DNA from: Isoetes taiwanensis
Lineage: Eukaryota > Streptophyta > Lycopodiopsida > Isoetales > Isoetaceae
Assembly (NCBI GenBank): GCA_021234155.1
Contig: JAJEKV010000030.1
Coordinates: 15,862,003-15,926,002 of the forward strand
DNA length: 64,000 bases
Direction: 5' to 3'
Under the pieces are notes generated by a model. The model saw nothing but the letters and a program-made list of their open reading frames with translations, did not search any database and was not told the origin of the DNA. This document shows, one piece after another, positions 33,485-45,811 of this stretch (within the stretch, counting starts at the first letter, position 1; the number at the start of each line of letters is the position of its first letter). The position numbers were made by a program, and so were the translations under genes.

Positions 33485-34886
33485 GAAGGAAGGAAGGAAG
33501 GAAGGTACTTTTATCGTCCACGGAGACCAATCGGTCTATGGGACCCAATACAAAACGCAAGAAGCGGATTCATTGCCGGGTTAAAAACCCCGCCCGAAGG
33601 GTTTTCGAGGAAAAAACGTGGCAAACAATCAGCCCTGTGACAAAAGCATCCTAACATATAAAATGCGAAACACCCAAATATATCTGAGTCATGCACCACA
33701 CGTGTAGTGCCTAATTAGCGGCGGCGGTGAGGGGGCAAAGGTGACCTCGCGCAGGTCCGATTACCTCGAAGATATGCGACCCCGGGCACGTCTTGGCGGT
33801 GTGTTCATCGATAAATGCAAAGGGCAAGTCCGGCCCGTACTAAGGGGAGCGTGCCCGGCCCGGATCGGTGAGCAGCGGCCCGGGCAACTCTGGAAAGTGT
33901 GAGACTCATCCTCAATGGCACCCGTTTGGACCGGCAGGCGATGAGTCTGTCCCGGCGGGGCTCCCCAATCCACCGCCCGTCTCGATCGCGAAGATGGTGG
34001 GCACTCGGGCGAATGGAGGCAATGAGTCTGCGCTTGGGGTATTTGGGAGGAACGAGGTAGAGCCGTGGGCCCCGGGCTAACACTGGGGTTGATGTGCTCC
34101 TTGTAATGGGCCATTTTGACTGTTCTAGGCGCAGGGGTCCCCGAGCTTGCCAAAGGAAACAAGCGTCTAGGTACTCCAGCAGGCTATCACGACGGCGGCG
34201 TGCTCACCAGACGCATCGTGCTCATCGCCGCGTTCCATCCGGCGAACCAGATCTCTCTTACCCCTCCAACAGGGCCCTAAGCTGGCTAGCGGACAAATGG
34301 CCCCCGGTGTAAGCGAGTGCGGGGCCGAGCATCACCCATAGTAACCACTTTACGAAAATAGGCGATGTGTCTATCAAGGGCTGCCGGCGGCAAGAATCAG
34401 TTTCTGCAGCGAGAATCGATGGGATTTGAAGGTTTCACCCAAGTGCGGTGCCAAAAATGCCTTCGCACTGCTCCAAGTCATTCCAGTCGCCAAAGAGGCA
34501 GTAGGGCCCCAAACCGACCCGTCTGAAGGGCCGGGCTCGACCCGGTGCGAGAAGCGGATGTGGACCGATGGCCCCAATCATAGAGCTCTGCACGGTTTGT
34601 TGTTACGCATGGCATAAAAGCGCTTTCGGCCTGGCTTTGTCACCCATAGCGGATAGACGCCTCGGCCAGAGTGAGGAGGGGAACTCCACCCCTAGGTACT
34701 TGTAGGTGGGTGTGGCGTCCACAGTCAATCCCCGATATGTGAGTGCGCGGGAGGCATGGGGTGGCGTGAAGAGGATATGAGAACCACCCTGGTCTTGGCC
34801 AGATTGACGCGCATGTCTGTAGCCTGACAAAATGTGTCTAGGGCATCCAGGTGAGACTGCATAGCTTCTGGGGTGTGGGCCAGCAG
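33485..34886 (-). mobile_element. LINE family A, copy 4, inserted in array unit 1
   Basis: The 3' end at 33485-33560 has a (GGAA)n tail and the AGACC/GGTCT hairpin. The body matches copy 1 over the ORF2 C-terminus and extends further 5' into the YADD-proximal region (about 34650-34880). It is 5'-truncated. It differs from copy 1 by many small indels concentrated at CAG/CTG sites, so no long frame survives. The uninterrupted array reads GTAAGTAAGGAGGTCATTGA here; in the occupied site about seven bases (AGGTCAT) are missing and no TSD is visible. Confidence 0.9.
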
Positions 34887-35951
34887 GCTTGATGACAATA
34901 CCAACTTTCCCTAAACTAAAGGAACACTACTCAGATTGAATAAAAAAGGGACCAAAAACATTCCAAGATGCAAATCAGGGCAAAAATTAGAGGCGCATCA
35001 TATATCACTCACTTTTCAAATTACTGGATTCTTGAATTCCGAAGGTAATGACTTAAAATAGTAGAAAAAAATTGCAAAAAGAAATAATAACATACAGTAA
35101 CCTACATTTGATCAACTTGGTATGAATTTTATCTTCTGCCTTTGCATATCTACATGTTCCTAAGCTTGCATGAATGTAAAACTTGAAACTGCATGAATAC
35201 CAAATTTACCCATGTAATATAATTAATGAGGAGCATTCGATGCTCAGTTATTCTGATTATTCATTTCTAAATGCATCCATAAAGTTACGTCTATAGGTCT
35301 CTGAATTATGTCATTTGCCTGTGTATAGACCACGCACTGGCATAGGCTCAGGCCCCAAAAAAGCCATAAACATATTCACTGGATGATCCAACCTTTTGAA
35401 CCTCTGCACGCAGCACATCCATCCTAGGACCAATGTGCTTGCTCTCTCTTTCTATTCTTTGAGCTTTGTCAATGCTATGCAATGAATGTATTACATCTCC
35501 AACATCCATGTTTGACAATAGGACATCCCTTTCTCCTTAGATGCCAAAAACCAAATCATAGACCATCTTACTCATCAACTAATACCCTAAAGGTCTACTG
35601 TGTACCCCACCCTACTCATTCTATTATTCTATTCTATTATTCTATGTGCTCATGACTAATGTGTGACTTCTCTAAAACCTACTACATCTATTGCCCCATT
35701 ATATCTATGAACATTATTTGACACTTAATTACATCTTCAAAATTCACCTACAAAATCCTACCCATTTTGCACGTCTATGACTAATGCTGGGCATCACCAG
35801 GCACATGTTTCTATGTTTTTTATTTTTCCTACCCATTTCATGCCCTCATGGCTAATGAATGCCTAAACCTCGAACCTTCACACTTGGCACTCCGGTACAT
35901 CTACAAAATGATTATATTTATACATTCTTATTCCACTTGCAAATTACTTTA

Positions 35952-36010
35952 GTCACCCATTCCACACGTCCACGACTAATGCCCGGCATCGCCGGGCACA
36001 CGTTTCTAGT
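35952..36010 (+). mobile_element. Helitron-like 3' terminus (array unit 2)
   Basis: Same hairpin GCCCGGCATCGCCGGGC at 35981-35997 and CTAG at 36006-36009, followed by T. Confidence 0.7.
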
Positions 36011-38319
36011 ACATTACTGAAATAGCTTTTCAAATTACTAGATTCTTGAATTATGAGGACAATGACTTGAATACAAAACACATCGCAAAAAGAAATAATA
36101 ACATACGTTAACCTACATTTGATCAACTTGGTATGAATTTTTATCTTCTACCTTTGCATATTCGCATGTTCCTAAGCTTGCATAAATGTAAAACTTGAAG
36201 CTGCATAAATACCAAATTTACCCATGTGATATAATTAATGAGGAGCATTTAGGAGCATTCCAAACCATGGCAAGCTCAGTTATTCTGATTATTCATTTCT
36301 AAATGCATCCATAAAGTTACATCTATAGGTCTCTGAATTATGTCATTTGCATGTGTTTAGACTCCACGCACTGGTATAGGCTTAGGCCCCAAAAAAACCA
36401 TAAATATATTCACTAGACGATCAAACCTTTTGAACCTCTGCACATAGCACATCCGTCCTAGATTAAAAGCCTAACAATACTTGTAGAAATCTCCTAGTTC
36501 CTCAGCCTAATTAAGCCTAAAGCTTTCTCATGGATTTCTTTCAACAAAGTTGGAAAGGAATACATAATACATATTGCCACGATCTAAGAAAAGGGACAAA
36601 TAACTCAAAGCATACTCAATAAATAGCTTCCAGTTGACCCTACAGAAGGTTATATTTTTTATTTACTTCTCCTCAACAAAAATATCTGAAAGAAAAACAT
36701 AAAACTGTGATAGCAGGAAAGCAATTCTAGTAGAGTGAGTAGTTACAGTATTTGCCATGCAGGCCGTTGGGCCCTCAATCTTGTCATCCTAAATGTAGAT
36801 TTGGCCAAAAACAAAGTAATCCAGTCGCATGAGAAAAAACAAACTGCAGTCACAAAGCTATGCACCCAAAGATTTCGGCAAACAGATAGGGTTCACATCC
36901 ATGCCAAAGAAGGGGGTGTAGATAGATAGGACATAAAGAGGAATGTTCATCGTGGCATCCACACCATACTTGCCTGAAGGATTTTCTAGTCCTTACCTTT
37001 TCCCAAAATTATACACGAACGACTCATTTTTGCAGTTTTTTTTTTGTTTTGGCAAATCAAAAAAAATTTCGGATGCTAAAAAACCCCATAACCTTAGACA
37101 AAATACCCAGAAAAAAACTCCAAAAAGTTTTCCACTTGCCTTAAAAACCAAATGTTTATATTCACCTCCGTAAGCATATATGTAGTTTCAAGTGCTAATC
37201 CCTTGTGCTTGATCTTTATCATTGTATTTGAAACTGTAAGTAAGGAGGTCATTGATGACAATACCAACTTTCCCTAAACTAAAGGAACACTACTCAGATT
37301 GAATAAAAAAGGGACCAAAAACATTCCAAGATGCAAATCAGGGCAAAAATTAGAGGCGCATCATATATCACTCACTTTTCAAATTACTGGATTCTTGAAT
37401 TCCGAAGGTAATGACTTAAAATAGTAGAAAAAAAAATTGCAAAAAGAAATAATAACATACATTAACCTACATTTGATCAACTTGGTATGAATTTTATCTT
37501 CTGCCTTTGCATATCTACATGTTCCTAAGCTTGCATGAATGTAAAACTTGAAACTGCATGAATACCAAATTTACCCATGTAATATAATTAATGAGGAGCA
37601 TTCGATGCTTAGTTATTCTGATTATTCATTTCTAAATGCATCCATAAAGTTACGTCTATAGGTCTCTGAATTATGTCATTTGCCTGTGTATAGACCACGC
37701 ACTGCCATAGGCTCAGGCCCCAAAAAAGCCATAAACATATTCACTGGATGATCCAACCTTTTGAACCTCTGCACGCAGCACATCCATCCTAGGACCAATG
37801 TGCTTGCTCTCTCTTTCTATTCTTTGAGCTTTGTCAATGCTATGCAATGAATGTATTACATCTCCAACATCCATGTTTGACAATAGGACATCCCTTTCTC
37901 CTTAGATGCCAAAAACCAAATCATAGACCATCTTACTCATCAACTAATACCCTAAAGGTCTACTGTGTACCCCACCCTACTCATTCTATTATTCTATTCT
38001 ATTATTCTATGTGCTCATGACTAATGTGTGACTTCTCTAAAACCTACTACATCTATTGCCCCATTATATCTATGAACATTATTTGACACTTAATTACATC
38101 TTCAAAATTCACCTACAAAATCCTACCCATTTTGCCGTCTATGACTAATCTTTGGGCATCACCAGGGCACATGTTTCTATGTTTTTATTTTTCCTACCCA
38201 TTTCATGCCCTCATGGCTAATGAATGCCTAAACCTCGAACCTTCACACTTGGCACTCCGGTACATCTACAAAAATGATTATATTTATACATTCTTATTCC
38301 ACTTGCAAATTACTTTAGT

Positions 38320-38376
38320 CACCCATTCCACACGTCCCACGACTAATGCGAGCATCGCCGAAAACACACGTTCTAG
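38320..38376 (+). mobile_element. Decayed Helitron-like 3' terminus (array unit 3)
   Basis: The hairpin reads GCGAGCATCGCCGAAAAC, so the stem is lost, although CTAGT is kept. The changes are indel-rich and may partly be sequence error. Confidence 0.5.
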
Positions 38377-40680
38377 TACATTCTTGAAATAGCTTTTCAA
38401 ATTACTAGATTCTTGAATGAGGACAATGACTTGAATACAAAACACATCGCAAAAAGAAATAATAACATACGTTAACCTACATTTGATCAACTTGGTATGA
38501 ATTTTTATCTTCTACCTTTGCATATTCGCATGTTCCTAAGCTTGCATAAATGTAAAACTTGAAACTGCATAAATACCAAATTTACCCATGTAATATAATT
38601 AATGAGGAGCATTTAGGAGCATTCCAAGCCATGTCAAGCTCAGTTATTCTGATTATTCATTTCTAAATGCATCCATAAAGTTACATCTATAGGTCTCTGA
38701 ATTATGTCATTTGCCTGTGTTTAGACTCCACGCACTGGTATAGGCTTAGGCCCCAAAAAAACCATAAATATATTCACTGGACGATCAAACCTTTTGAACC
38801 TCTGCACATAGCACATCCATCCTCTAGATTAAAGCCTAACAATACTTGTAGAAATCTCCTAGTTCCTCAGCCTAATTAAGCCTAAAGCTTTCTCATGGAT
38901 TTCTTTCAACAAAGTTGGAAAGGAATACATAATACATATTGCCACGATCTAAGAAAAGGGACAAATAACTCAAAGCATACTCAATAAATAGCTTCCAGTT
39001 GACCCTCTGAGAAGGTTATATTTTTATTTACTTCTCCTCAACAAAAATATCTGAAAGAAAAACATAAAACTGTGATAGCAGGAAAGCAATTCTAGTAGAG
39101 TGAGTAGTTACAGTATTTGCCATGCAGGCCGTTGGGCCCTCAATCTTGTCATCCTAAATGTAGATTTGGCCAAAAACAAAGTAATCCAGTCGCATGAGAA
39201 AAAACAAACTGCAGTCACAAAGCTATGCACCCAGAGATTTCGGCAAACAGATAGGGTTCACATCCATGCCAAAGAAGGGGGTGTAGATAGATAGGACATA
39301 AAGAGGAATGTTCATCGTGGCATCCACACCATACTTGCCTGAAGGATTTTCTAGTCCTTACCTTTTCCCAAAATTATACACGAACGACTCATTTTTGCAG
39401 TTTTTTTTTTGTTTTGGCAAATCAAAAAAAATTTCGGATGCTAAAAAACCCCATAACCTTAGACAAAATACCCAGAAAAAAACTCCAAAAAGTTTTCCAC
39501 TTGCCTTAAAAACCAAATGTTTATATTCACCTCCGTAAGCATATATGTAGTTTCAAGTGCTAATCCCTTGTGCTTGATCTTTATCATTGTATTTGAAACT
39601 GTAAGTAAGGAGGTCATTGATGACAATACCAACTTTCCCTAAACTAAAGGAACACTACTCAGATTGAATAAAAAAGGGACCAAAAACATTCCAAGATGCA
39701 AATCAGGGCAAAAATTAGAGGCGCATCATATATCACTCACTTTTCAAATTACTGGATTCTTGAATTCCGAAGGTAATGACTTAAAATAGTAGAAAAAAAA
39801 TTGCAAAAAGAAATAATAACATACATTAACCTACATTTGATCAACTTGGTATGAATTTTATCTTCTGCCTTTGCATATCTACATGTTCCTAAGCTTGCAT
39901 GAATGTAAAACTTGAAACTGCATGAATACCAAATTTACCCATGTAATATAATTAATGAGGAGCATTCGATGCTCAGTTATTCTAATTATTCATTTCTAAA
40001 TGCATCCATAAAGTTACGTCTATAGGTCTCTGAATTATGTCATTTGCCTGTGTATAGACCACGCACTGGCATAGGCTCAGGCCCCAAAAAAGCCATAAAC
40101 ATATTCACTGGATGATCCAACCTTTTGAACCTCTGCACGCAGCACATCCATCCTAGGACCAATGTGCTTGCTCTCTCTTTCTATTCTTTGAGCTTTGTCA
40201 ATGCTATGCAATGAATGTATTACATCTCCAACATCCATGTTTGACAATAGGACATCCCTTTCTCCTTAGATGCCAAAAACCAAATCATAGACCATCTTAC
40301 TCATCAACTAATACCCTAAAGGTCTACTGTGTACCCCACCCTACTCATTCTATTATTCTATTCTATTATTCTATGTGCTCATGACTAATGTGTGACTTCT
40401 CTAAAACCTACTACATCTATTGCTTCATTATATCTATGAACATTATTTGACACTTAATTACATCTTCAAAATTCACCTACAAAATCCTACCCATTTTGCA
40501 TGTCTATGACTAATGCTGGGCATCACCGGGCACATGTTTCTATGTTTTTTATTTTTCCTACCCATTTCATGCCCTCATGGCTAATGAATGCCTAAACCTC
40601 GAACCTTCACACTTGGCACTCCAGTACATCTACAAAAATGATTATATTTATACATTCTTATTCCACTTGCAAATTACTTT

Positions 40681-40740
40681 AGTCACCCATTCCACACGTC
40701 CACGACTAATGCCCGGCATCGCCGAGCACACGTTTCTAGT
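40681..40740 (+). mobile_element. Helitron-like 3' terminus (array unit 4)
   Basis: GCCCGGCATCGCCGAGC with one stem mismatch, then CTAG at 40736-40739 and T. Confidence 0.65.
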
Positions 40741-43025
40741 ACATTACTGAAATAGCTTTTCAAATTACTAGATTCTTGAATGAGGACAATGACTTGAATA
40801 CAAAACACATCGCAAAAAGAAATAATAACATACGTTAACCTACATTTGATCAACTTGGTATGAATTTTTATCTTCTACCTTTGCATATTCGCATGTTCCT
40901 AAGCTTGCATAAATGTAAAACTTGAAACTGCATAAATACCAAATTTACCCATGTAATATAATTAATGAGGAGCATTTAGGAGCATTCCAAGCCTCTGATT
41001 ATTCATTTCTAAATACATCCATAAAGTTACATCTATAGGTCTCTGAATTATGTCGTTTGCCTGTGTTTAGACTCCACGCACTGGTATAGGCTTAGGCCCC
41101 AAAAAAACCATAAATATATTCACTGGACGATCAAACCTTTTGAACCTCTGCACATAGCACATCCATCCTAGATTAAAGCCTAACAATACTTGTAGAAATC
41201 TCCTAGTTCCTCAGCCTAATTAAGCCTAAAGCTTTCTCATGGATTTCTTTCAACAAAGTTGGAAAGGAATACATAATACATATTGCCATGATCTAAGAAA
41301 AGGGACAAATAACTCAAAGCATACTCAATAAATAGCTTCCAGTTGACCCTACAGAAGGTTATATTTTTTATTTACTTCTCCTCAACAAAAATATCTGAAA
41401 GAAAAACATAAAACTGTGATAGCAGGAAAGCAATTCTAGTAGAGTGAGTAGTTACAGTATTTGCCATGCAGGCCGTTGGGCCCTCAATCTTGTCATCCTA
41501 AATGTAGATTTGGCCAAAAACAAAGTAATCCAGTCGCATGAGAAAAAACAAACTGCAGTCACAAAGCTGTGCACCCAGAGATTTCGGCAAACAGATAGGG
41601 TTCACATCAATGCCAAAGAAGGGGGTGTAGATAGATAGGACATAGAGAGGAATGTTCATCGTGGCATCCACACCATACTTGCCTGAAGGATTTTCTAGTC
41701 CTTACCTTTTCCCAAAATTATACACGAACGACTCATTTTTGCAGTTTGTTTTTTGCTTTGGCAAATCAAAAAAATTTTCGGATGCTAAAAAACCCCATAA
41801 CCTTAGACAAAATACCCAGAAAAAAACTCCAAAAAGTTTTCCACTTGCCTTAAAAAACCAAATGTTTATATTCACCTCCGTAAGCATATATGTAGTTTCA
41901 AGTGCTAATCCCTTATCATTGTATTTGAAACTGTAAGTAAGGAGGTCATTGATGACAATACCAACTTTCCCTAAACTAAAGGAACACTACTCAGATTGAA
42001 TAAAAAAGGGACCAAAAACATTCCAAGATGCAAATCAGGGCAAAAATTAGAGGCCCATCATATATCACTCACTTTTCAAATAACTGGATTCTTGAATTCC
42101 GAAGGTAATGACTTAAAATAGTAGAAAAAAAATTGCAAAAAGAAATAATAACATACATTAACCTACATTTGATCAACTTGGTATGAATTTTATCTTCTGC
42201 CTTTGCATATCTACATGTTCCTAAGCTTGCATGAATGTAAAACTTGAAACTGCATGAATACCAAATTTACCCATGTAATATAATTAATGAGGAGCATTCG
42301 ATGCTCAGTTATTCTGATTATTCATTTCTAAATGCATCCATAAAGTTACGTCTATAGGTCTCTGAATTATGTCATTTGCCTGTGTATAGACCACGCACTG
42401 CCATAGGCTCAGGCCCCAAAAAAGCCATAAACATATTCACTGGATGATCCAACCTTTTGAACCTCTGCACGCAGCACATCCATCCTAGGACCAATGTGCT
42501 TGCTCTCTCTTTCTATTCTTTGAGCTTTGTCAATGCTATGCAATGAATGTATTACATCTCCAACATCCATGTTTGACAATAGGACATCCCTTTCTCCTTA
42601 GATGCCAAAAACCAAATCATAGACCATATTACTCATCAACTAATACCCTAAAGGTCTACTGTGTACCCCACCCTACTCATTCTATTATTCTATTCTATGC
42701 TATGTGCTCATGACTAATGTGTGACTTCTCATTCTCATTCTCATTCTAAAACCTACTACATCTATTGCCCCATTATATCTATGAACATTATTTGACACTT
42801 AATTACATCTTCAAAATTCACCTACAAAATCCTACCCATTTTGCACGTCTATGACTAATGCTGGGCATCACCGGGCACATGTTTCTATGTTTTTTATTTT
42901 TCCTACCCATTTCATGCCCTCATGGCTAATGAATGCCTAAACCTCGAACCTTCACACTTGGCACTCCAGTACATCTACAAAAATGATTATATTTATACAT
43001 TCTTATTCCACTTGCAAATTACTTT

Positions 43026-43085
43026 AGTCACCCATTCCACACGTCCACGACTAATGCCCGGCATCGCCGAGCACACGTTTCTAGT
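43026..43085 (+). mobile_element. Helitron-like 3' terminus (array unit 5, partial unit)
   Basis: Same one-mismatch hairpin as unit 4, with CTAG at 43081-43084 followed by T. The unit breaks off about 130 bases later. Confidence 0.65.
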
Positions 43086-43212
43086 ACATTACTGAAATAG
43101 CTTTTCAAATTACTAGATTCTTGAATTATGAGGACAATGACTTGAATACAAAACACATCGCAAAAAGAAATAATAACATACGTTAACCTACATTTGATCA
43201 ACTTGGTATGAA

Positions 43213-43640
43213 TCCTAGATTAAACAATAGCCTAACAATACTTGTAGAAATCTCCAAGTTCCTCAGCATGATTAAGCCTAAAGTTCTCTCATGGATTTCT
43301 TTCAACAAAGTTGGAAAGGAATATATAATACATTTTGCCGAGCAGAAAATCAATCATGATATAGTGAGTGGTTATAGTATTTGACATGCAGGCCGCTAGG
43401 CTCTCAATCTCATCATCCTAGATTTGGCCAAAAACAAAGTAATCCAGTTACATAAGAAAAGTTGCGCAACCAAAGATTTCAGCAAACAGATAGTGTTTAC
43501 ATCCATGCCAAAGAAGGGAGTGTAGATAGATAGAACATAGATAAGATAAGATAAGAATTTTTATGTTCATCGTGGCATCCATGCCATGTTTGCCCAAAGG
43601 ATTTTCTAGCCTTACCCCTTTCCAAAATTAGACATGAACT
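43213..43640. repeat. Diverged relative of the array unit
   Basis: This matches the block beginning CCTAGATTAAAAGCCTAACA and the GGCCGTTGGGCCCTCAATCT region of the unit, but with many changes and deletions. A 24-base AATAAGATAAGATAAG-like insertion near 43540 resembles the extreme 3' tail of a LINE on the minus strand. Confidence 0.7.
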
Positions 43641-44465
43641 GTTATGATCTCTTCTAAATCATCTATGAAAACCAAAGAAACTAAAGAAATAACAATTGGT
43701 ATCAGAGCCACAGTTCAATTCCTCGTAGCAATATTGGTGTGTTCCACATGCTTGAGGGCAAGCATCCCGAGAAGGAGAGGAATTGATATGGTTTGTGGGG
43801 TATGGGATAAAGCCTAAAAGGGTGGGGCCCATTGGATAACAATTTCCTTGAAGGATCCACCCTTTCAGTGTGTTGGTTCTAGAGGTGCTAGTGCATAACA
43901 TTTGGTATCAGAGCCATGTTTCTTTCATTAGAGGTTGTGGGCAATGGTTCTAATTCTTAGCCTTAGATCAGAGGAATATAATCGCCGAATTTTCACAACT
44001 AAGTCGAGTAGGAAAGCCATCCAGTATGTCTAATCCTTGATATTGTCAAAGAGCAAGTTAACAAATAAATCTTTATTTAAAAGCAAAAAAAAAGTGTTGA
44101 TGTCTATATATGCTAGAATCTGCATATAACATTCGGTATCAGAATCAATTCCTCGTGGCAACATTGACGTGTTCCACGTGCTTGAGGGCAAGCATCCCGA
44201 GAAGGGGAGCAATTGATATGGTTTATGGGGTATGGGATAAAGCCTGGAAGGTTGGGGCCCATTGGATAACGATTTCCTTGAAGGATCCGCCCTTTTGGTT
44301 ATCACTAGAGGTGGTAGTGCATAACACAAACGGCTCAGTTTTGCAGTTTTTTTTTTCTTTTTCTTTTTCTTTTTTGGCAAATCGGAAGAATTTTTGAATA
44401 CTAAAAGCCCCATAACCTTAGACAAAATAGCCTGAGAAGAAAATCCAAAAAGTTTCCCACTTACC
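43641..44465. repeat. LTR-like relics with repeated tRNA-Met primer-site motifs
   Basis: GGTATCAGAGCC, the usual plant primer-binding site complementary to initiator tRNA-Met, occurs at about 43696 and 43908 and in weaker form at 44136. Each follows TAACA, a typical LTR end. Between them a segment of about 210 bases repeats (GAGGGCAAGCATCCCGAGAA, GGATAACAATTTCCTTGAAG). No gag or pol is seen. This looks like a tandem solo-LTR/TRIM-type relic. Part of it is duplicated at 48955-49530. Confidence 0.5.
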
Positions 44466-45041
44466 TTACAGACGCAGAAGATGATGCCCATTCTGACATG
44501 GATGCGGCTTTGCATTTTTTCACTGATGTCATGCATGTGAAGGTTGGTGGAGTTGTCTCCGCTACTAGGGTGGGAGCGGCAAGACCTGATCATCCTCGCC
44601 ATCTTTTGGTTCGATTTCAAGACAATCTTAGCCGTTTACATGTTCTTCAACATGGAAACCATCTCAGAGAGACTAGTTTCTCAGTACAGGAGGACCTCTC
44701 CCCTCTTCAATTGTGTAACCGTAAGGAGGAGCTTTGCAAGGTGAGGGCAGCCCGCTTGCAAAAGAAATGGGTAGTGTACAGAGGAGGCGCATCAATTATT
44801 CTAGATCAATGGCCTTCCAATCCTTGGACTGACTATGTCTAGATAATTTTAGAAGCATAAAATTACCACTAGCATTAGCAATATCTTCTTCTTGGTAGTC
44901 TTTTAATATTTGATTATTGTGTTTGGTGATGGGGTCTAGTCCCTAGGTTTTAGATGGGTTGTTGCCCTTGCATGTGCCATCCCATAACCCGTTGTGTTCC
45001 CGTGGACGTAAAAATTCATCTTAGCTTATCTTAGCTTATCT
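44466..45041 (+). mobile_element. ORF1-only LINE relative ('half-LINE')
   Basis: An open frame to 44842 encodes an ORF1-like RNA-binding segment (VRFQDNLSRLHVLQHGNHLR, SVQEDLSPLQLCNRKEELCK). About 200 bases of 3' UTR follow, ending TCCCATAACCCG...CGTGGACGTAAAAATTC and an (ATCTTAGCTT)n tail. It thus has a LINE 3' end but no ORF2. It may be an internally deleted or non-autonomous element comparable in logic to mammalian HAL1. Confidence 0.6.
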
Positions 45042-45199
45042 TAAAAAACCAAATTTAAACAATAAATTACAAGAAAGTAAAGCGATGCTACTAGCATCGC
45101 ACTCGGTGTGGTGTTCCTTAAATTGCACAAATTCAGAACTTAGAATACGAAGAGATGCTTATGTCAAATATGTTGCATGTACATTATTATCTTGATAAA

Positions 45200-45300
45200 G
45201 AAGGATAACTGAATTGAATTTCTTTTATTGTCCACGAAGACCAATCAGTATGGGACCCAATACAAGGGTCTCAAAAGGCTCAAAATAATCCTTTCATAAT
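45200..45300 (-). mobile_element. LINE family A 3' end fragment in D1
   Basis: TTTTATTGTCCACGAAGACC and TATGGGACCCAATACAA mark the family 3' end, preceded by a GAATTGAATT tail. The same insertion is present in D2 at 50755, so it predates the duplication. Confidence 0.75.
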
Positions 45301-45811
45301 CAAGAATGAGTTGGAGCACGTCAATTGAACCTTAAAAATTTTACTTATTAAAAAAGAACTTCTATGGATGAGAACGGAAACACGATTGTTAACCAAACCA
45401 AGTAAGAACTCGTGCAACTATTTTTAGGACGAACCGAATGGGTTTGTCTTGCACTGCACAGAGCTGGAAATAACTTGGAACTGCCAAGAATAAGAGATTA
45501 GATGCCTAGCTATGATCCGACATATCATTTTGCCGATTCGGCCTCTTTATAAGGTATTTTTCGCTATTTAATCTTAAAATTATTTTGTCATTCTTCCTGA
45601 CAACATTGCTATTCTTATCTTTACATATTCTAGTGCAGATGAATACACATGCAGAGACAATGAATGAATCTAAGAATGATTTGGTGCATGTTGTGGAAGC
45701 AGAGGTTGGTCTAAACTTTGCCGATTAAGAAACTCAAAGGAAGGTGCCCAATTGCCAAATTGCGCTAGACTGCAAGTAAAGGCAGACTCCCAACTGCCAG
45801 ATTTGGTTCAC

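Larger units (their letters stand above)
31655..43212. repeat. Tandem array of ~2.35-kb units (four full or near-full, one partial)
   Basis: Corresponding positions such as GTTCATCGTGGCATCCA recur at 33180, 36943, 39308 and 41652. The spacings are 2365 and 2344 bases, and 3.76 kb in the first interval, which holds a 1.4-kb LINE. Each unit contains a Helitron-end-like block of about 575 bp, a block of about 430 bp, a block of about 790 bp, a block of about 110 bp and a second, diverged copy of the 430-bp block. The array starts abruptly at ACCAATGTGCTTGCTC (31655). It ends near 43212, followed by an older diverged copy. Short frames repeated in each unit look like by-products of the array. Confidence 0.9.
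43828..45780. repeat. Segmental duplication, copy D1
   Basis: From CCCATTGGATAAC to GCGCTAGACTGCAAGTAAA this stretch matches D2 (48955-51334), except where each carries a different LINE. It includes LTR-like relics, a T-tract, the LINE site, GCATCGCACTCGGTGTGGTG and a small LINE 3' end. A 3.17-kb segment with the second composite-element copy separates D1 and D2. Confidence 0.85.

Noticed and set aside
32965-41936. Short frames of 64-94 codons recurring in every array unit
   Set aside because: They repeat only because the DNA is recently duplicated. Their ends differ between units through indels, and no domain is recognisable.
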